Source of the DNA: Phoronis australis
Lineage: Eukaryota > Phoronida > Phoronidae
Reading direction: 5' to 3'
Assembly: GCA_002633005.1 (NCBI GenBank)
Contig: NMRA01000288.1
Coordinates: forward strand, 39,447-71,731
DNA: 32,285 nt
Shown here one piece after another: positions 21,174-31,420 of the stretch. Below the pieces are notes generated by a model. The model did no database searches, was not told where the DNA came from, and saw nothing but the letters and a program-made list of their open reading frames with translations. Numbering within the stretch: the first letter of the stretch is position 1; every line of letters begins with the position of its first letter. The position numbers were made by a program, and so were the translations under genes.

Positions 21174-21253
21174 GCTATTGTCCCCCACTTATGATAAATG
21201 CATGCATCACAGTCAATTGCTTGAAGTCCCTTGAGGTCAAAGATCACATTTGC

Positions 21254-21260
21254 TATATAA
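21254..21260 (+). promoter_or_regulatory. TATA box of gene C
   Basis: TATATAA followed by GGG (GCTATATAAGGGA), 79 bp before the ATG at 21333. This puts a transcription start near 21285. Confidence 0.55.
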
Positions 21261-21332
21261 GGGAAATGTGCAATGTCTATATTTTGCCATACCAATTGAG
21301 GAGACGTGTTTTGCCTCGTGGAAGGAGAAACG

Positions 21333-21438
21333 ATGTGGCCAGCAGATGACAGATCATTTTTTAAATTTGAAACTGACAGAAATGCTTTGCTGTCAACAGA
21401 AATAATAAATCTTTACGAAAGAACCCTAAACATATCTG
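21333..21438 (+). CDS. first coding exon of an unrecognised gene (gene C)
   Basis: ATG at 21333 (A at -3: ACGATGT) opens a 35-codon frame, MWPADDRSFFKFETDRNALL then STEIINLYERTLNIS, ending in phase 1 at a strong donor, TCTG|GTAAGC. The layout (TATA box, ~50-nt leader, phase-1 first exon) parallels gene A, but the peptide is not similar to gene A's N-terminus. A candidate second exon starts at 21661 after the good acceptor CTTTTTGCAG: phase 1, DKPVLADISRMSVLGLKIKF and onward, either stopping at 21762-21764 or splicing at CAT|GTATAC (21744). The family was not recognised and no further exons were found. Confidence 0.45.
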
Positions 21439-21660
21439 GTAAGCATGTTTAATTCTGTTTCAGTGGCAGAGAACCATTCATTCTACTGCTACTTAGTCCG
21501 TTTGTCTCGTCCTAGTCCTCCTTAAGAATTAGATAAAAACCTAATTGATTGCAGACGTCGGGTGCAACATCATGTAGAGAAGTGTTTTAGAGACTATGTT
21601 ACTCAAAATGACTGTGTTTTGGCTTGACTAGGGGAAAACTGTATATTGAACTTTTTGCAG

Positions 21661-21764
21661 ACAAGCCTGTCTTGGCGGACATTAGTAGAATGTCAGTTTT
21701 GGGACTAAAAATCAAATTCAAATTCCTAAGCTTGCTCTCTCATGTATACCCTCGGATGTGTTAA
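21661..21764 (+). CDS. possible second exon of gene C
   Basis: After acceptor AACTTTTTGCAG, the phase left by the first exon gives Asp, then KPVLADISRMSVLG and a hydrophobic/basic run (KIKFKFLSLLSH), ending at TAA. If terminal, the product is ~70 residues. It is supported only by a good acceptor and compatible phase. Confidence 0.3.
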
Positions 21765-24700
21765 AGGAGCATGCCACCCAAAAAACAACCTAATTTGTAT
21801 CAATTTAGTTCTACTCCATAACGACACGTACGGTTGCGTTACCTGAGACCTGACGGCAGACGAAGGTGTTGAAATTATCCAATGACGTCATCGGTTTCAC
21901 ACGCAGTCTGTTCATCAGTTCACAACACGGGTTACTGGTGTCAGCTTATCGCTTGAAGTCATCATTTAACACCAATAAATCATCAAACTTCGATGTAAAA
22001 CCCTTAAAAATACACCGAGTTCTTCTAAAAACGTGTTGTNAATTCACGCCGACAGGAGGCGCGTTCCAAAACGAGGCTCGCTACGATAGCTGGCGTATTG
22101 GCATACTGGTTGTGGTCCGCGTTGCGGCTCGAACGGCTAACAAAAATACGGACACTCTGTTTTACAATACCTAAGGACGTTGAGATTCGGATGCGTTGTG
22201 TCGTTGTAGTACGCCGTGACAAAGGAAAATGTGTCCGTGTAAAATTTATAAATGTTTTCGATAAGTTAGATCATATTTTGTAGCATCTCGGTCGCCGAGC
22301 AATAGCAACGACCGGATAATAAATGATGCATATGTCGTTCCAAAAAGGTCAGGGGCCTAAATCTCTCGATTTTGGGCCGAATATTGGCCCTATTCCCGTC
22401 TCAAAAATATCGAAAAATTCCCCGAAGTTCCACCACAAGGCCCTAAAAATTGCCCCGATTGAAAAGTATTGTCTCCCGCGAAGTCAAGTTCAAATCACCT
22501 GCAACCACACAGTTGACAACTTGAAAGAGCACAAAGTGCTTCTTGAGACAGAGCCTACATGTATGAGAGCTTTCAACATCGGGGCGAGGGTGTTATTGAT
22601 GATGATCGGGAGGTAGATTTTTACCCTCACTCGGCGAAAAAGTTCCCTCCAGTCACGTACTTTCCCTTCCGATGAACAAGGCCCCTAAAGAATCATGATA
22701 ACTATGCTTGCCCTGTCCAGTTAACTGAAATTGAGCTCTACAACGAAGTTATGCTTAGGACGAACGAATTAAGTGTTTTAATTTTAAAATTCAACTTGGT
22801 CCCGGCCAGATTGATATTTGAAACACAGGAAACACATGAAATAGACGTAAGATTTATTAAAACCAAGGAAGCAGAATTGATGGTCAAATAATTACTTGTG
22901 AATGTGAGCAAGGGAGTGAATGAGAACCTGGATATAATGCGAAAGCGATTTCTGGGGCTGTGCTCGTTTTTATTTTTTCAAAAATTAAAAAATGGTCAAA
23001 TAATTTTCATTTTCAATTACGAGCGTGGCTTTTATTTTTATAAAAAATATATTTAATAACATCAGTTATTCTTTCAGATCAATGACAAATCAAGTGTTTG
23101 GCCCGCGGTAGTCCTTACCTCACCAGGACCTAGCCGGGCTATGCCGATTGATGTTAGTATTCTTGATCAAAAAGTTAAACAAGATGTGACCAATTGCCCA
23201 TGAGAGCAAAATGCGATGAGCCACCACTCGAATACATCTTCAACTACTCAACAATTATACAAGCAGATGGCCTGGTTTGTGTAGAAAGCATTTTTATCAA
23301 CAATTTACAAGAAGAAACGTAACTGCATACAGTATAATACCTAATCCGTCATACTACGATCGCCGCAGTTTGGTCACATTTACTTTTCATATTTCGAACC
23401 TAGTTTTCCAAAAAAACCGTACCTTTCGTCAGACAACTCTTTGTTGCATTGACTTGTTTTCTGATGTATTTTTCTACGTCTCTATGGTTAATTACCGACA
23501 CATTTTTAAGATTTAATGTCCAGGTTGGACACGCAAGCCCGGCCATTTAACTCACGCAATGTCAACTTCCGCTTTGTTTATGGCAGTGAGCCTCGCTTTG
23601 GATTTTAATGTCTGCCACGTGAATTAGGTCTATTGGGAATACTTGTAGAGTTTTCCCTGTATGTAACCACTGAGGTATCTAAACATGATTACGTTGATGG
23701 AATAGTAGACGTTATTACATGGGGGCCGATAATTCTTAAAAGGATACCAAACTCGCGGTTTTGGCCCATTAACAGATACTAAAAACTGCTTTCCCATTCA
23801 GGTCTCTGAAACGGAATGCTCTGTAACCCTCGACAACCCTCAAAAGTTTGGAGGAAATGTTGAAAACTCCTTTCAAAGTCTGCTAAACTGGCAAGCGTGA
23901 TCTACGCTTTTAGGGAATTGCACCGTGACAACTTTGGGAAAAGACTACCCATTAAAAGGTTCCTGAAGCACAATAACATGCATTTTTAATGTAATTTAAT
24001 TGATGAATAAAGTCTATATCAGAAATCACAACGCTGTTATTCTTTCAAATTTTTGTAAAAAAGCGTTTTCCCAATGATAATTCCGATTGGCTAAAGCGCG
24101 TCTGACGTCACTGAGGCGGTAATACAGCCGTTGCACCTACGTGGGTAAAAACTGATCAAATAAAATCTGACACAAAATTAGTGTCATTAAATATTACTCT
24201 CTTCTTTGAGTAAACTAAATTAGCCTATTTACCGATGTTGAAAAAATTGACGTTATGCCGTTCACTCTGCTGCTAAAGTTTAGGCGGGCTCTTTCAGAGT
24301 CGGCTTTCGGCGCTGTCTTTTTCGCCAATTTCGTTCCCCGAGTTATTCTTCCAAGTATAAGAAGACTTTGCACCTTTCCAAGGGTTTGCTACGTCGCTGC
24401 AAGTATTCAAAATTTACATAAAATTATTGGTGACAACGTAACTGTACAGTTATCATCCATACATGTATGACTACAATGACGCAAAACGTTTTAAGGAGGA
24501 ACTTGCTGGCTAATTCCTTGTCTCTGTGACTGCTTGGCCAAATTATTTAGAAACACAACATATAGCGACCATGTGAATTTGAAGTAGGTTGAAATTTGTC
24601 AAATGATTTTAAGAACGAATTTTGTGATGAAAATGATCCGTCGCAAATCAATGAACCGTGTCCAGTAAGTATCGTGCGATGTCAGCCCGCGAGGTATCGG

Positions 24701-26310
24701 TACTAGTGCAAAGGTCACCTGTTTACAAAAAAAAATTGTTTTCACATTTACAAGTTGCCACTGAATACAACTGTACTTGATTTAGCGTAGAATGTGTTAA
24801 AATTGCATTGTCGTTTATTTCCTGCTATACTTTAGCACAGTAAAATATGCAAGTACATCTTTTGAGTACGTTTCCCTATTTCTTGCCAAGACTAAAGGTT
24901 TATGCAGCTCTATCTCGAAAATTGGAGGAAACAGAATGGAAAGCGGCTTAAGTGTTGTCCAGTCTGCGTAAGAACATCGTGTACGGTGTCACATATGTAC
25001 ATGTAGCTTAAGCAGTTGTTGACCGGTTCCACCCGTCATCACTGAGCCCGTTTCATTTGAAGACATGCAGGGTAACACCTTTTTGAAATATTTGTTCAAG
25101 TATTTCTTATATAAACGAAGGCTCACACATGGGCGCACTATTCTTACAACAGCATCTTGCAGACGGCTATTACAAATTTTAACAGTCGACTAGGCGAAAT
25201 CTAAAACAAAGCAGTTCACGATTAAGGCAGGCACGGATCAAGAGGGAGATCCTGCGGCCTGGACCTCTTGGACATCCCTATTCGATCACTTCTACATTGC
25301 TGCCCAATATGTGCGTTCATTGCCGGACCTCCTTGGACAAAATCACGACAGTAAAGACTTTGCCCAATTCCAGAGTTAATCACGATTTTCAGTTGTTCTT
25401 AGATAGAACGAAATGCCCTTCATACTGAAGGTCTCATCTTCATACTGAAGGTCTCAAGATGGCTAACACTGTCAGACGACCTCGACATCGGTGAAAGTAT
25501 TTTATGCACCAAACACAAACGTAAGAGCTATATCATAGTTTCGTGACATCTTTGACGTTGCTGAACTTGTGTCAAAATCTTATTAAATATTCACGTCTTC
25601 ATATGAGAACCAGGGCTTGGAATGACCAATGACAAAAAACGCGGAAACTTTTACGGCCCAAATCATGCCCGATAACCAGCCTTTGAAATGGTCAATGTGA
25701 ACCTTTCCGCGACAAAAATCGGGAGGACTAAAAAAAAACACGAGCCGCCATTGAAAATCACACCACGCTTTACCCAGATGCCCCGGCAATGTTGACAATG
25801 TACGTTCCTCCGAAACATAAAGAGCAACTTCCGAACGTAAGTTGATATTGCAACACCGCTCAGATGTTACTAGGTGATGATTTCATCATCTTGACCGCAC
25901 ACAACTTTCGTTTTATAAAACGGGGAACGGGGGAGAGAATTCAAAATTCTACAAGTGATTACGGACATGAGCCGGTGACCCATGTTCAGGAATAAATTTC
26001 AATAAGCCATGATAATTTTCGCACAGGGACACGTCAGTCATGTTAATAATTCCTGCCAATGAGGGCTCAGGAACACGTCATTATACACAACTATAGTCTG
26101 ACATTTTCGTCCTTCGAACAATGACTGGAAGGATGTTATAAAAATGATGTTACATTGTGCTTTGGCGCTTGGAATGCATATCAGAAACACGGAGACCGAA
26201 AAAGAGGAAGTGGATAAACAAGTACAAATTTAAAACAAAACAAAACAATCCACAAATATCGTTTATGTCTTTATCTTCAATAACTGTGTCTAATGTGAAT
26301 TAACAATTAA
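21765..26310. other. no supported gene; dispersed repeat-like sequence
   Basis: Overlapping frames on both strands at 21.87-22.28 kb and the plus frame at 22323-22616 lack splice structure or recognisable motifs, and look like interspersed-repeat sequence. There is one ambiguous base (N) at 22041. The remaining frames (for example 24255-24470, 25583-25798) are isolated and without homology that I recognise. Confidence 0.5.
25418..25457 (+). repeat. 20-bp tandem duplication
   Basis: CTTCATACTGAAGGTCTCA occurs twice in a row, and each copy contains the dyad CTTCA-TAC-TGAAG. Confidence 0.8.
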
Positions 26311-26491
26311 ATATGTGTAATACAACTGGGTGAGAAAGTCAACGGTAAATAACCATTTTACTGCAACCTTTACTGCACTGGTAAGCGATGCGAAAAGAGC
26401 TTAATGTCGTCTTCTAGTTCGATAATCGCAAAATAATGCGTATTATGGGCACCAATACAAAATCAAAAATGTTCTACCATGAAAGACTTAC

Positions 26492-26531
26492 CAATAGATG
26501 CACAAATTGGTTTTCTATCTCTTCTCTCAGC
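26492..26531 (-). pseudogene. distal copy of gene A exon 7
   Basis: 40 nt with acceptor TCTTTCAG and donor ATTG|GTAAGT, encoding AERRDRKPICASI plus G. It is open, phase 0-1, and equal in length to exon 7. No downstream trefoil exon was found on the minus strand before 19 kb, so it is orphaned unless it splices over a very long distance. Confidence 0.55.
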
Positions 26532-27301
26532 CTGAAAGAAGATGTTACTGTCCAATAATCAAATCAGTAGTCGGTTAAAGGAACAATCTCGGTTTTAGGG
26601 CCGAGAAGCACATAATTGGGACGTTTTTTTGCTTTTGGTAAACCAGGACTATAAAACAAAAATTATTTTCGTGATTTTAATACAAACAAAAAAATCTTGC
26701 TGTTGTCTGTCAGCCGTTGACTTGATCAGTCCCGATACTCATACACTTGCCGTATGTGGTTTAAATTCACAAGAAAAGCCTCGGACAACGACCGCTAAGG
26801 TATTGATTTCTAATCCAAATAAACGCACCAGTGTTTATTCGGAAAACGGGGACTTTTAAACGGAACGTCATAGTTTTACTGACTTTGATATCTGTTACTT
26901 AAAACAATGTTTTAAATTTTACGTTAATAAATGCATCATTCACCAACACCTTGCTCGTTTTGATTAATAATCCATAAAACTAAATTTGTGACAAAAAGTT
27001 GACGCTGAATGAGCTTTTAAGAGAAAATTTTCCAAATAAACGCCTCACTATTTGGACACTTGACACAAGAAGTTGTATCACCAAATAAACGCTCATGCCC
27101 GTTTATTCGTCATAATTTTCCTAATAAACGCCCATGGGCGTTTCATCGGATGAGCTTATCTACGGAAAATCACGGTAATTACAAAACCACAGATTGTAAT
27201 TCAGTAATTTATATATATTTAGTCTTTTCATCTATGGGCCATTAACTGGGCCATGTGGGCATGTCGTTTTAGTGTGTTACATAACCAATGAATTTATTTA
27301 C

Positions 27302-27343
27302 CTGCACAATCTCCTGTTTTTGATGCATGGCAGTTACATTGTC
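27302..27343 (-). pseudogene. distal copy of gene A exon 6
   Basis: 42 nt with acceptor TGTGCTCCCAG and donor CAG|GTAAAT, encoding DNVTAMHQKQEIVQ. It is open, phase 0-0, and the same length as exon 6. Labelled pseudogene only because no complete minus-strand gene was assembled. Confidence 0.55.
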
Positions 27344-27418
27344 CTGGGAGCACAAAGTGGCCTCAGACCTACAGACGTTCACGTATAGTAATCATTATTT
27401 TTTCGCCCGTGTTTGCAC

Positions 27419-27461
27419 ACACTCATAGAGACGCGCGCGTGCGCTCACACACAAACACACA

Positions 27462-27511
<50 letters not shown>

Positions 27512-27555
27512 AGCGGCCATGTTCGCACGCACGCACGCACGAACACACGCACATG
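27419..27555 (-). repeat. CA microsatellite (distal arm)
   Basis: A long pure (CA)n run (27465-27508) flanked by CGCG-interrupted and GCAC-type repeats. It is the expanded counterpart of 12185-12300. Confidence 0.95.
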
Positions 27556-27762
27556 GCACTATATTAAAAAACAAATGATCAAGAGTTAAACTGTAGCAAC
27601 AATTTTTCGGCTTTGAACTGAAGTTAGGAGAACGCTCTAGATTTTAGTGACCACAATTTTTGAACGTTTTTGTTCAGTTTTGCAAGCGGTTCACCTACAT
27701 GTATATTGCTTGGATGCTGAAGTGTCCTTATGGCCACATTTTCTTCTTTACACACATCATAC

Positions 27763-27849
27763 CTGAAACCCTTCGTTAGGTTTTTTTGAATAACCATTAG
27801 GAGTAATCCTTTTGGTAGAGTTGCCGCTGCTGTTACCGTAGTAGTCACT
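27763..27849 (-). pseudogene. distal, in-frame copy of the cassette exon
   Basis: 87 nt with acceptor CTTCTTTGCAG and donor CAG|GTATGA, phase 0-0, encoding SDYYGNSSGNSTKRITPNGY then SKKPNEGFQ. It splices in frame to the distal exon 6 copy, unlike the 86-nt counterpart in gene A. The open frame suggests either recent function or a recent duplication. Confidence 0.55.
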
Positions 27850-28109
27850 CTGCAAAGAAGGCCATATTAAACGAAATGATCGTACGTGTGGGTTTGCTTA
27901 AAAACAAATATTTTGTACTTTTTGTTGAGCTGCATTTCACTTTTTTATTCAAACTCAAAGATCATTTATAGTATAGATGCGTCATGTTTGTTACACCAAG
28001 AACTTAGCACCATGTAAAGTTTTCTTTTGGAAATTTATTATACGTTGCTAGGAGAATAAAATTAACTTGGTTGCACTTTTTGCAACTTTGAGCATTTTTT
28101 ATAATTCAA

Positions 28110-28128
28110 GATGGCGGCTTCCGCCATC
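28110..28128. promoter_or_regulatory. GATGGCGG/CCGCCATC hairpin with YY1-like site
   Basis: AAGATGGCGGC fits the YY1-type core (AAnATGGCGGC) and is followed at once by its inverse, giving an 8-bp stem with a 3-nt loop. No promoter was identified nearby, so the function is unproven. Confidence 0.4.
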
Positions 28129-28244
28129 ATGAATTCCGCCTAATTTCCACACTCTGAACATGATACCGTGTAGGATTTTGCAATTTATGGTTTCTAATGT
28201 TTTATGGGACGGAAAGTCCATTTCTGATATTATTTTATGGATGC

Positions 28245-28283
28245 AAGGTCAAAGTCAAGGTCAAATGAGAGGTCAATGGTCAC
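28245..28283 (+). promoter_or_regulatory. cluster of AGGTCA-like half-sites
   Basis: AAGGTCA, AAGTCA, AGGTCA, AGGTCA and TGGTCA occur within 39 bp in one orientation, like nuclear-receptor half-site repeats. Such runs also occur inside interspersed repeats, so this may be incidental. Confidence 0.3.
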
Positions 28284-28559
28284 GTTGAACTGAAACAACG
28301 AGAATTCGTCTCTTTTGCGCAACGAAATGTTACATTTATGGGCAATGAGGAATTATCATTTCTGTGATTCCTTTATATAAGGAATAAGGTAGTGCTAAAT
28401 ACTGAAATAAGATATTCTCTCAACACCTCAACAACTAGTTTAAAATACTGTTGTACCAGAGACCTAGGCATGTCGCTCAGGAAGGCCCTTCAGAATGATC
28501 ACCTTGGACCATATTCATACTTTATTGGTTGATACAGGGCTAAGTATCTAAGTACTTGA

Positions 28560-28650
28560 CTCAGGCGACCATAAGTTTGCCCCGTGTGACTCGAAAACAC
28601 AACCTTGCGTAGAGTAAGGACACTAAGCCACACTGCCTCCTCATAGTGAA
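28560..28650 (-). mobile_element. tRNA-derived SINE-like sequence
   Basis: Read on the minus strand: GGCAGTGTGGCTTAGTGTCC (A-box-like) and, about 25 bp later, GGTTGTGTTTTCGAGTCAC (B-box-like). The head differs from the SINE at 5.2 kb. The cloverleaf is degenerate. Confidence 0.5.
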
Positions 28651-28977
28651 GCGGGGTATGTGTACATGTATATATTACGCGTAATCCGTGCAGGTTACAT
28701 GCACGTAAACTTGATGGACACTGTTACTAATCCAGGGACAACTAATAAACTATGACTTGTGGAACTTAATATAAAATAAAGTAAAGTTCCCGCCTGTCTT
28801 CTTCTACTGAAGAGTGATGACTAACTGGTTCTCGAGAAAATTTTACCGCCCCATGCGTCGGTGTTCATGGAGAACAGCTTCAAGGTTAATGGACCACGAG
28901 TCGGTGACTGCAATAAGTTCAATTTGGCTCCTCTGTGTCTACTCAGAGAGGGGTTATTGGCGTCTCTGACAGCTCGT

Positions 28978-29190
28978 TCAAACCAAGAACTTTTCTCTGT
29001 CCAGTACCCTCACGTCTTGTGACCTCTCATGCAGGCGGCACTTGTCCGAAATACTACCATTCCACTTGTCCATTTGAGTCTTGACGTCTACTGGCATATT
29101 AGCCGTCCTATAAATCAAGAACTCGGAGACGTCAGTGTTGTCACAAGTGGTTCTGATGATGTGGGTGCCTTCTTCCATCACTTTCAGCAT
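28978..29190 (-). pseudogene. decayed transposon-like ORF fragment
   Basis: A 70-codon frame with EEGTHIIRTTCDNTDVSEFL and a later QMDKWNGS. It recalls the E-E-x-D/T-x-I ... D-D/N-T-D-V pattern found in ORFs of some repeated animal elements, which contain EEADT and SDDTDV-like blocks. The first Asp and the surroundings are changed and the frame is short, so it looks dead. The assignment is from memory of motif shape only. Confidence 0.3.
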
Positions 29191-30770
29191 TTACCTATAC
29201 AATGTCAGCTTCACCATGTGAAATTACACGGTGGCTCTTCTTGACCCACTCGATGTTGAATAGAAGGGAATAGCTTCATACACATAAAAGGTTGTTTAAC
29301 ATAGCGTTATATAGAATAGTTTAGCGGCAAAAGGGATGTTTAGGAACAGGGGTTAGTTTGAATTCCTCAACTTGTCCTTATGTTATCGTCTCTTGGTCCT
29401 CTGTGTAGGGATCTTCGTGGTCATATTTTTCTGCACAGCGAATAATTGTTTCACAAGCAAGAGGATAGGATGCTAGTAGAGTGCCGGGACTTTACCTAAA
29501 TCTCCAACCAATACCACCTTCGGAGGAGAATTATTTGGGACATAACGCGATCGACGAGATTTGACCATAATGGCATTGTCACCCTTCCTAAGACTGCCGT
29601 ATTTACCGATCTGGGCTATAGGGAGTGGACTCAATAAGTTCATACTGAAAGATATCAGCTATGTTAATGTTACATTGCTGACTTACGACTAACAGGCAAC
29701 TGAACAACGTTTCAACGCCATGTCCTTCCCTTGACAGTACAGGCTTCTTCAGCATCTCCAGCATTTTGACTTTTCCTAATTGCTTTGTAACATTCACTGC
29801 TTACCAAAACTAAAAATCTGACTGCTCTGCTCATGACCAATGGCCAGCTCGTTCTGGAATCTACTCGGCGACTGTAGAAGTTATGGAGAAATGACAGTTG
29901 GTCAGTGAGCTGGTGTCTGTGCTTCTCTATCTCCGCTGCAACCTTTCTCTAGTCATCCTCGCCCAGGTCCACTTCTCCCTTCCTGTACTTAGTCTTCTTC
30001 CTGTCACTCCACTACGTGACGTTTGCTCTTCACCACCTTCTATCCACATGACTTATGTTCTCCATGGCAGGATCAAGGTGCGCACACCCACTGAAATTCT
30101 TTAACCGCATGACCACTTAATTGCTCGGCTCTCATTAAAATGCTCCTTATAACCCCAGAACCTTTTACTCCATTGATATACGGTACGCCTGTTCTTAGAA
30201 TAGGTCAACAGATACTACAGTCTTGTCATCAGCGTGTGCAGCTTCGAGTGGAACTTTTCGGCATTATTGGACAGCAAACTTCAAAATAAACTTCGAAAGA
30301 ACTCTGTCACGCTGCTAAACTTAATATAAACTTCTTGCCAGAAATGTTTGCCACCTTAGTCGAATGCTTGTCGCACTTTTGTCGAAGTTTTCTCATAGTT
30401 AAGGTTATCGTTGTTGCGCTTAGTCGTTTATTGTTTATTTATGAATGAAGTTACGTGCAAATTGTGAAAATTAAGACAACGTACCTAGAGGCGCTATTGT
30501 CTTCTAGGCCAAAATAATTTCCACGCCGTTTGGTTTATTTTGAAGACTGCTACACCAGCGCAGGTGCCGTACACAATTATGGTGACCTGCTACGAAGAAA
30601 CAGGTCTCCTTGAGACAGGGTTGTTAAAGGACCATCTTTAGGTAAACCACCAGCTCTTCATAAGACTTGGCCCCAATTGAGTAGACATGGAGTTACACCA
30701 TGGCTGTGATGAGATTGTAAACCTACAGAGCATCGGTTCTAGCCTTACCGTTGACTACACTGGAGTGTAA
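29191..30770. other. no supported gene; likely repeat-derived
   Basis: Only isolated short frames. The pyrimidine-rich stretch at 29920-30060 reads in antisense as basic/acidic peptide with several stops, as in a decayed mobile-element ORF. No splice-bounded exon was identified. Confidence 0.45.
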
Positions 30771-30779
30771 CAGGTTAAT

Positions 30780-31420
30780 ACTCCGATGGCCCATGCCACC
30801 ACTCCGAAAAAACTGCTACTCCGAAGGTCGTCTACTCCGAAAAAACACCGTTACTACGACTTTTTACTCGATCTTCCTAAATTTTCTCAAAATTTCAGGA
30901 ATGATTTATCAATTTGTTACTAACTAACAAAATACCCACACAAAAATAAATTTGGAAAATGAAGTCCAATGACTTATTTCTGTCATTATTATTGTATTTG
31001 TAGTTAACAACTCTGGTATCATATCTTCTTTGAAGTTCACTTGATCGAGAGAAAATTTATCGTATGCGCGCACCCAAGGGACTGGCTCGGAGAGCTCGAC
31101 CGAGCCCCCCCATTTGGCGAAGTGGGCAAAACGTTAACCTCAAAACCAAAAAAAGTCTGAGAAAACGAGAGACAAAAGTCCACTAAAAAGGCGCGAATGC
31201 ACAATTCATGGCCCTGAACGTGATATCCCATTGTTTTTTTGTTTGTAAAAGGTCTACATTGCCAAAAATTCGAGCCCCCCATATTTTAGACTGGGTGCGC
31301 GCATGTACTAGGTTATAAAATAAAACAACTGCGTTCATATTTGGAGGAGACGTCGGTTTCTTCGGAGTAGAGGTTTTTCGGAGTATTTTTGGAGTAATGG
31401 GCAGTAACCACATTGGAGTA
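30780..31420. mobile_element. fold-back element with repeated ACTCCGAA ends
   Basis: The left end (30780-30850) carries ACTCCGATGGCCCATG, ACTCCGAAAAAACTG, ACTCCGAAGG and ACTCCGAAAAAAC. The right end (31350-31420) carries the inverse series CTTCGGAGTAGAGG, TTTTTCGGAGTA, TTGGAGTAATGGGC and ATTGGAGTA. Even the GCCCAT/ATGGGC words are mirrored. The ~500-bp interior has no meaningful ORF. Confidence 0.7.

Larger units (their letters stand above)
19290..21240. other. no gene seen; possible 3' UTR of gene A
   Basis: T-rich DNA without a credible exon. The first ~0.9 kb may be 3' UTR if the distal poly(A) signals are used. A stray relative of the intronic satellite lies at 20260-20480. Confidence 0.6.
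26317..28014 (-). repeat. distal arm of ~1.7-kb inverted duplication
   Basis: Reverse-complement copy of 11737-13412 with collinear homology, including both flanks of three exons and a longer CA repeat. The arms are separated by ~12.9 kb that holds the trefoil exons of gene A and the first exon of gene C. Confidence 0.9.

Noticed and set aside
22041-22041. Possible biological meaning of the ambiguous base
   Set aside because: A single N in assembly sequence is a base-calling gap, and the surrounding frames are not supported genes.
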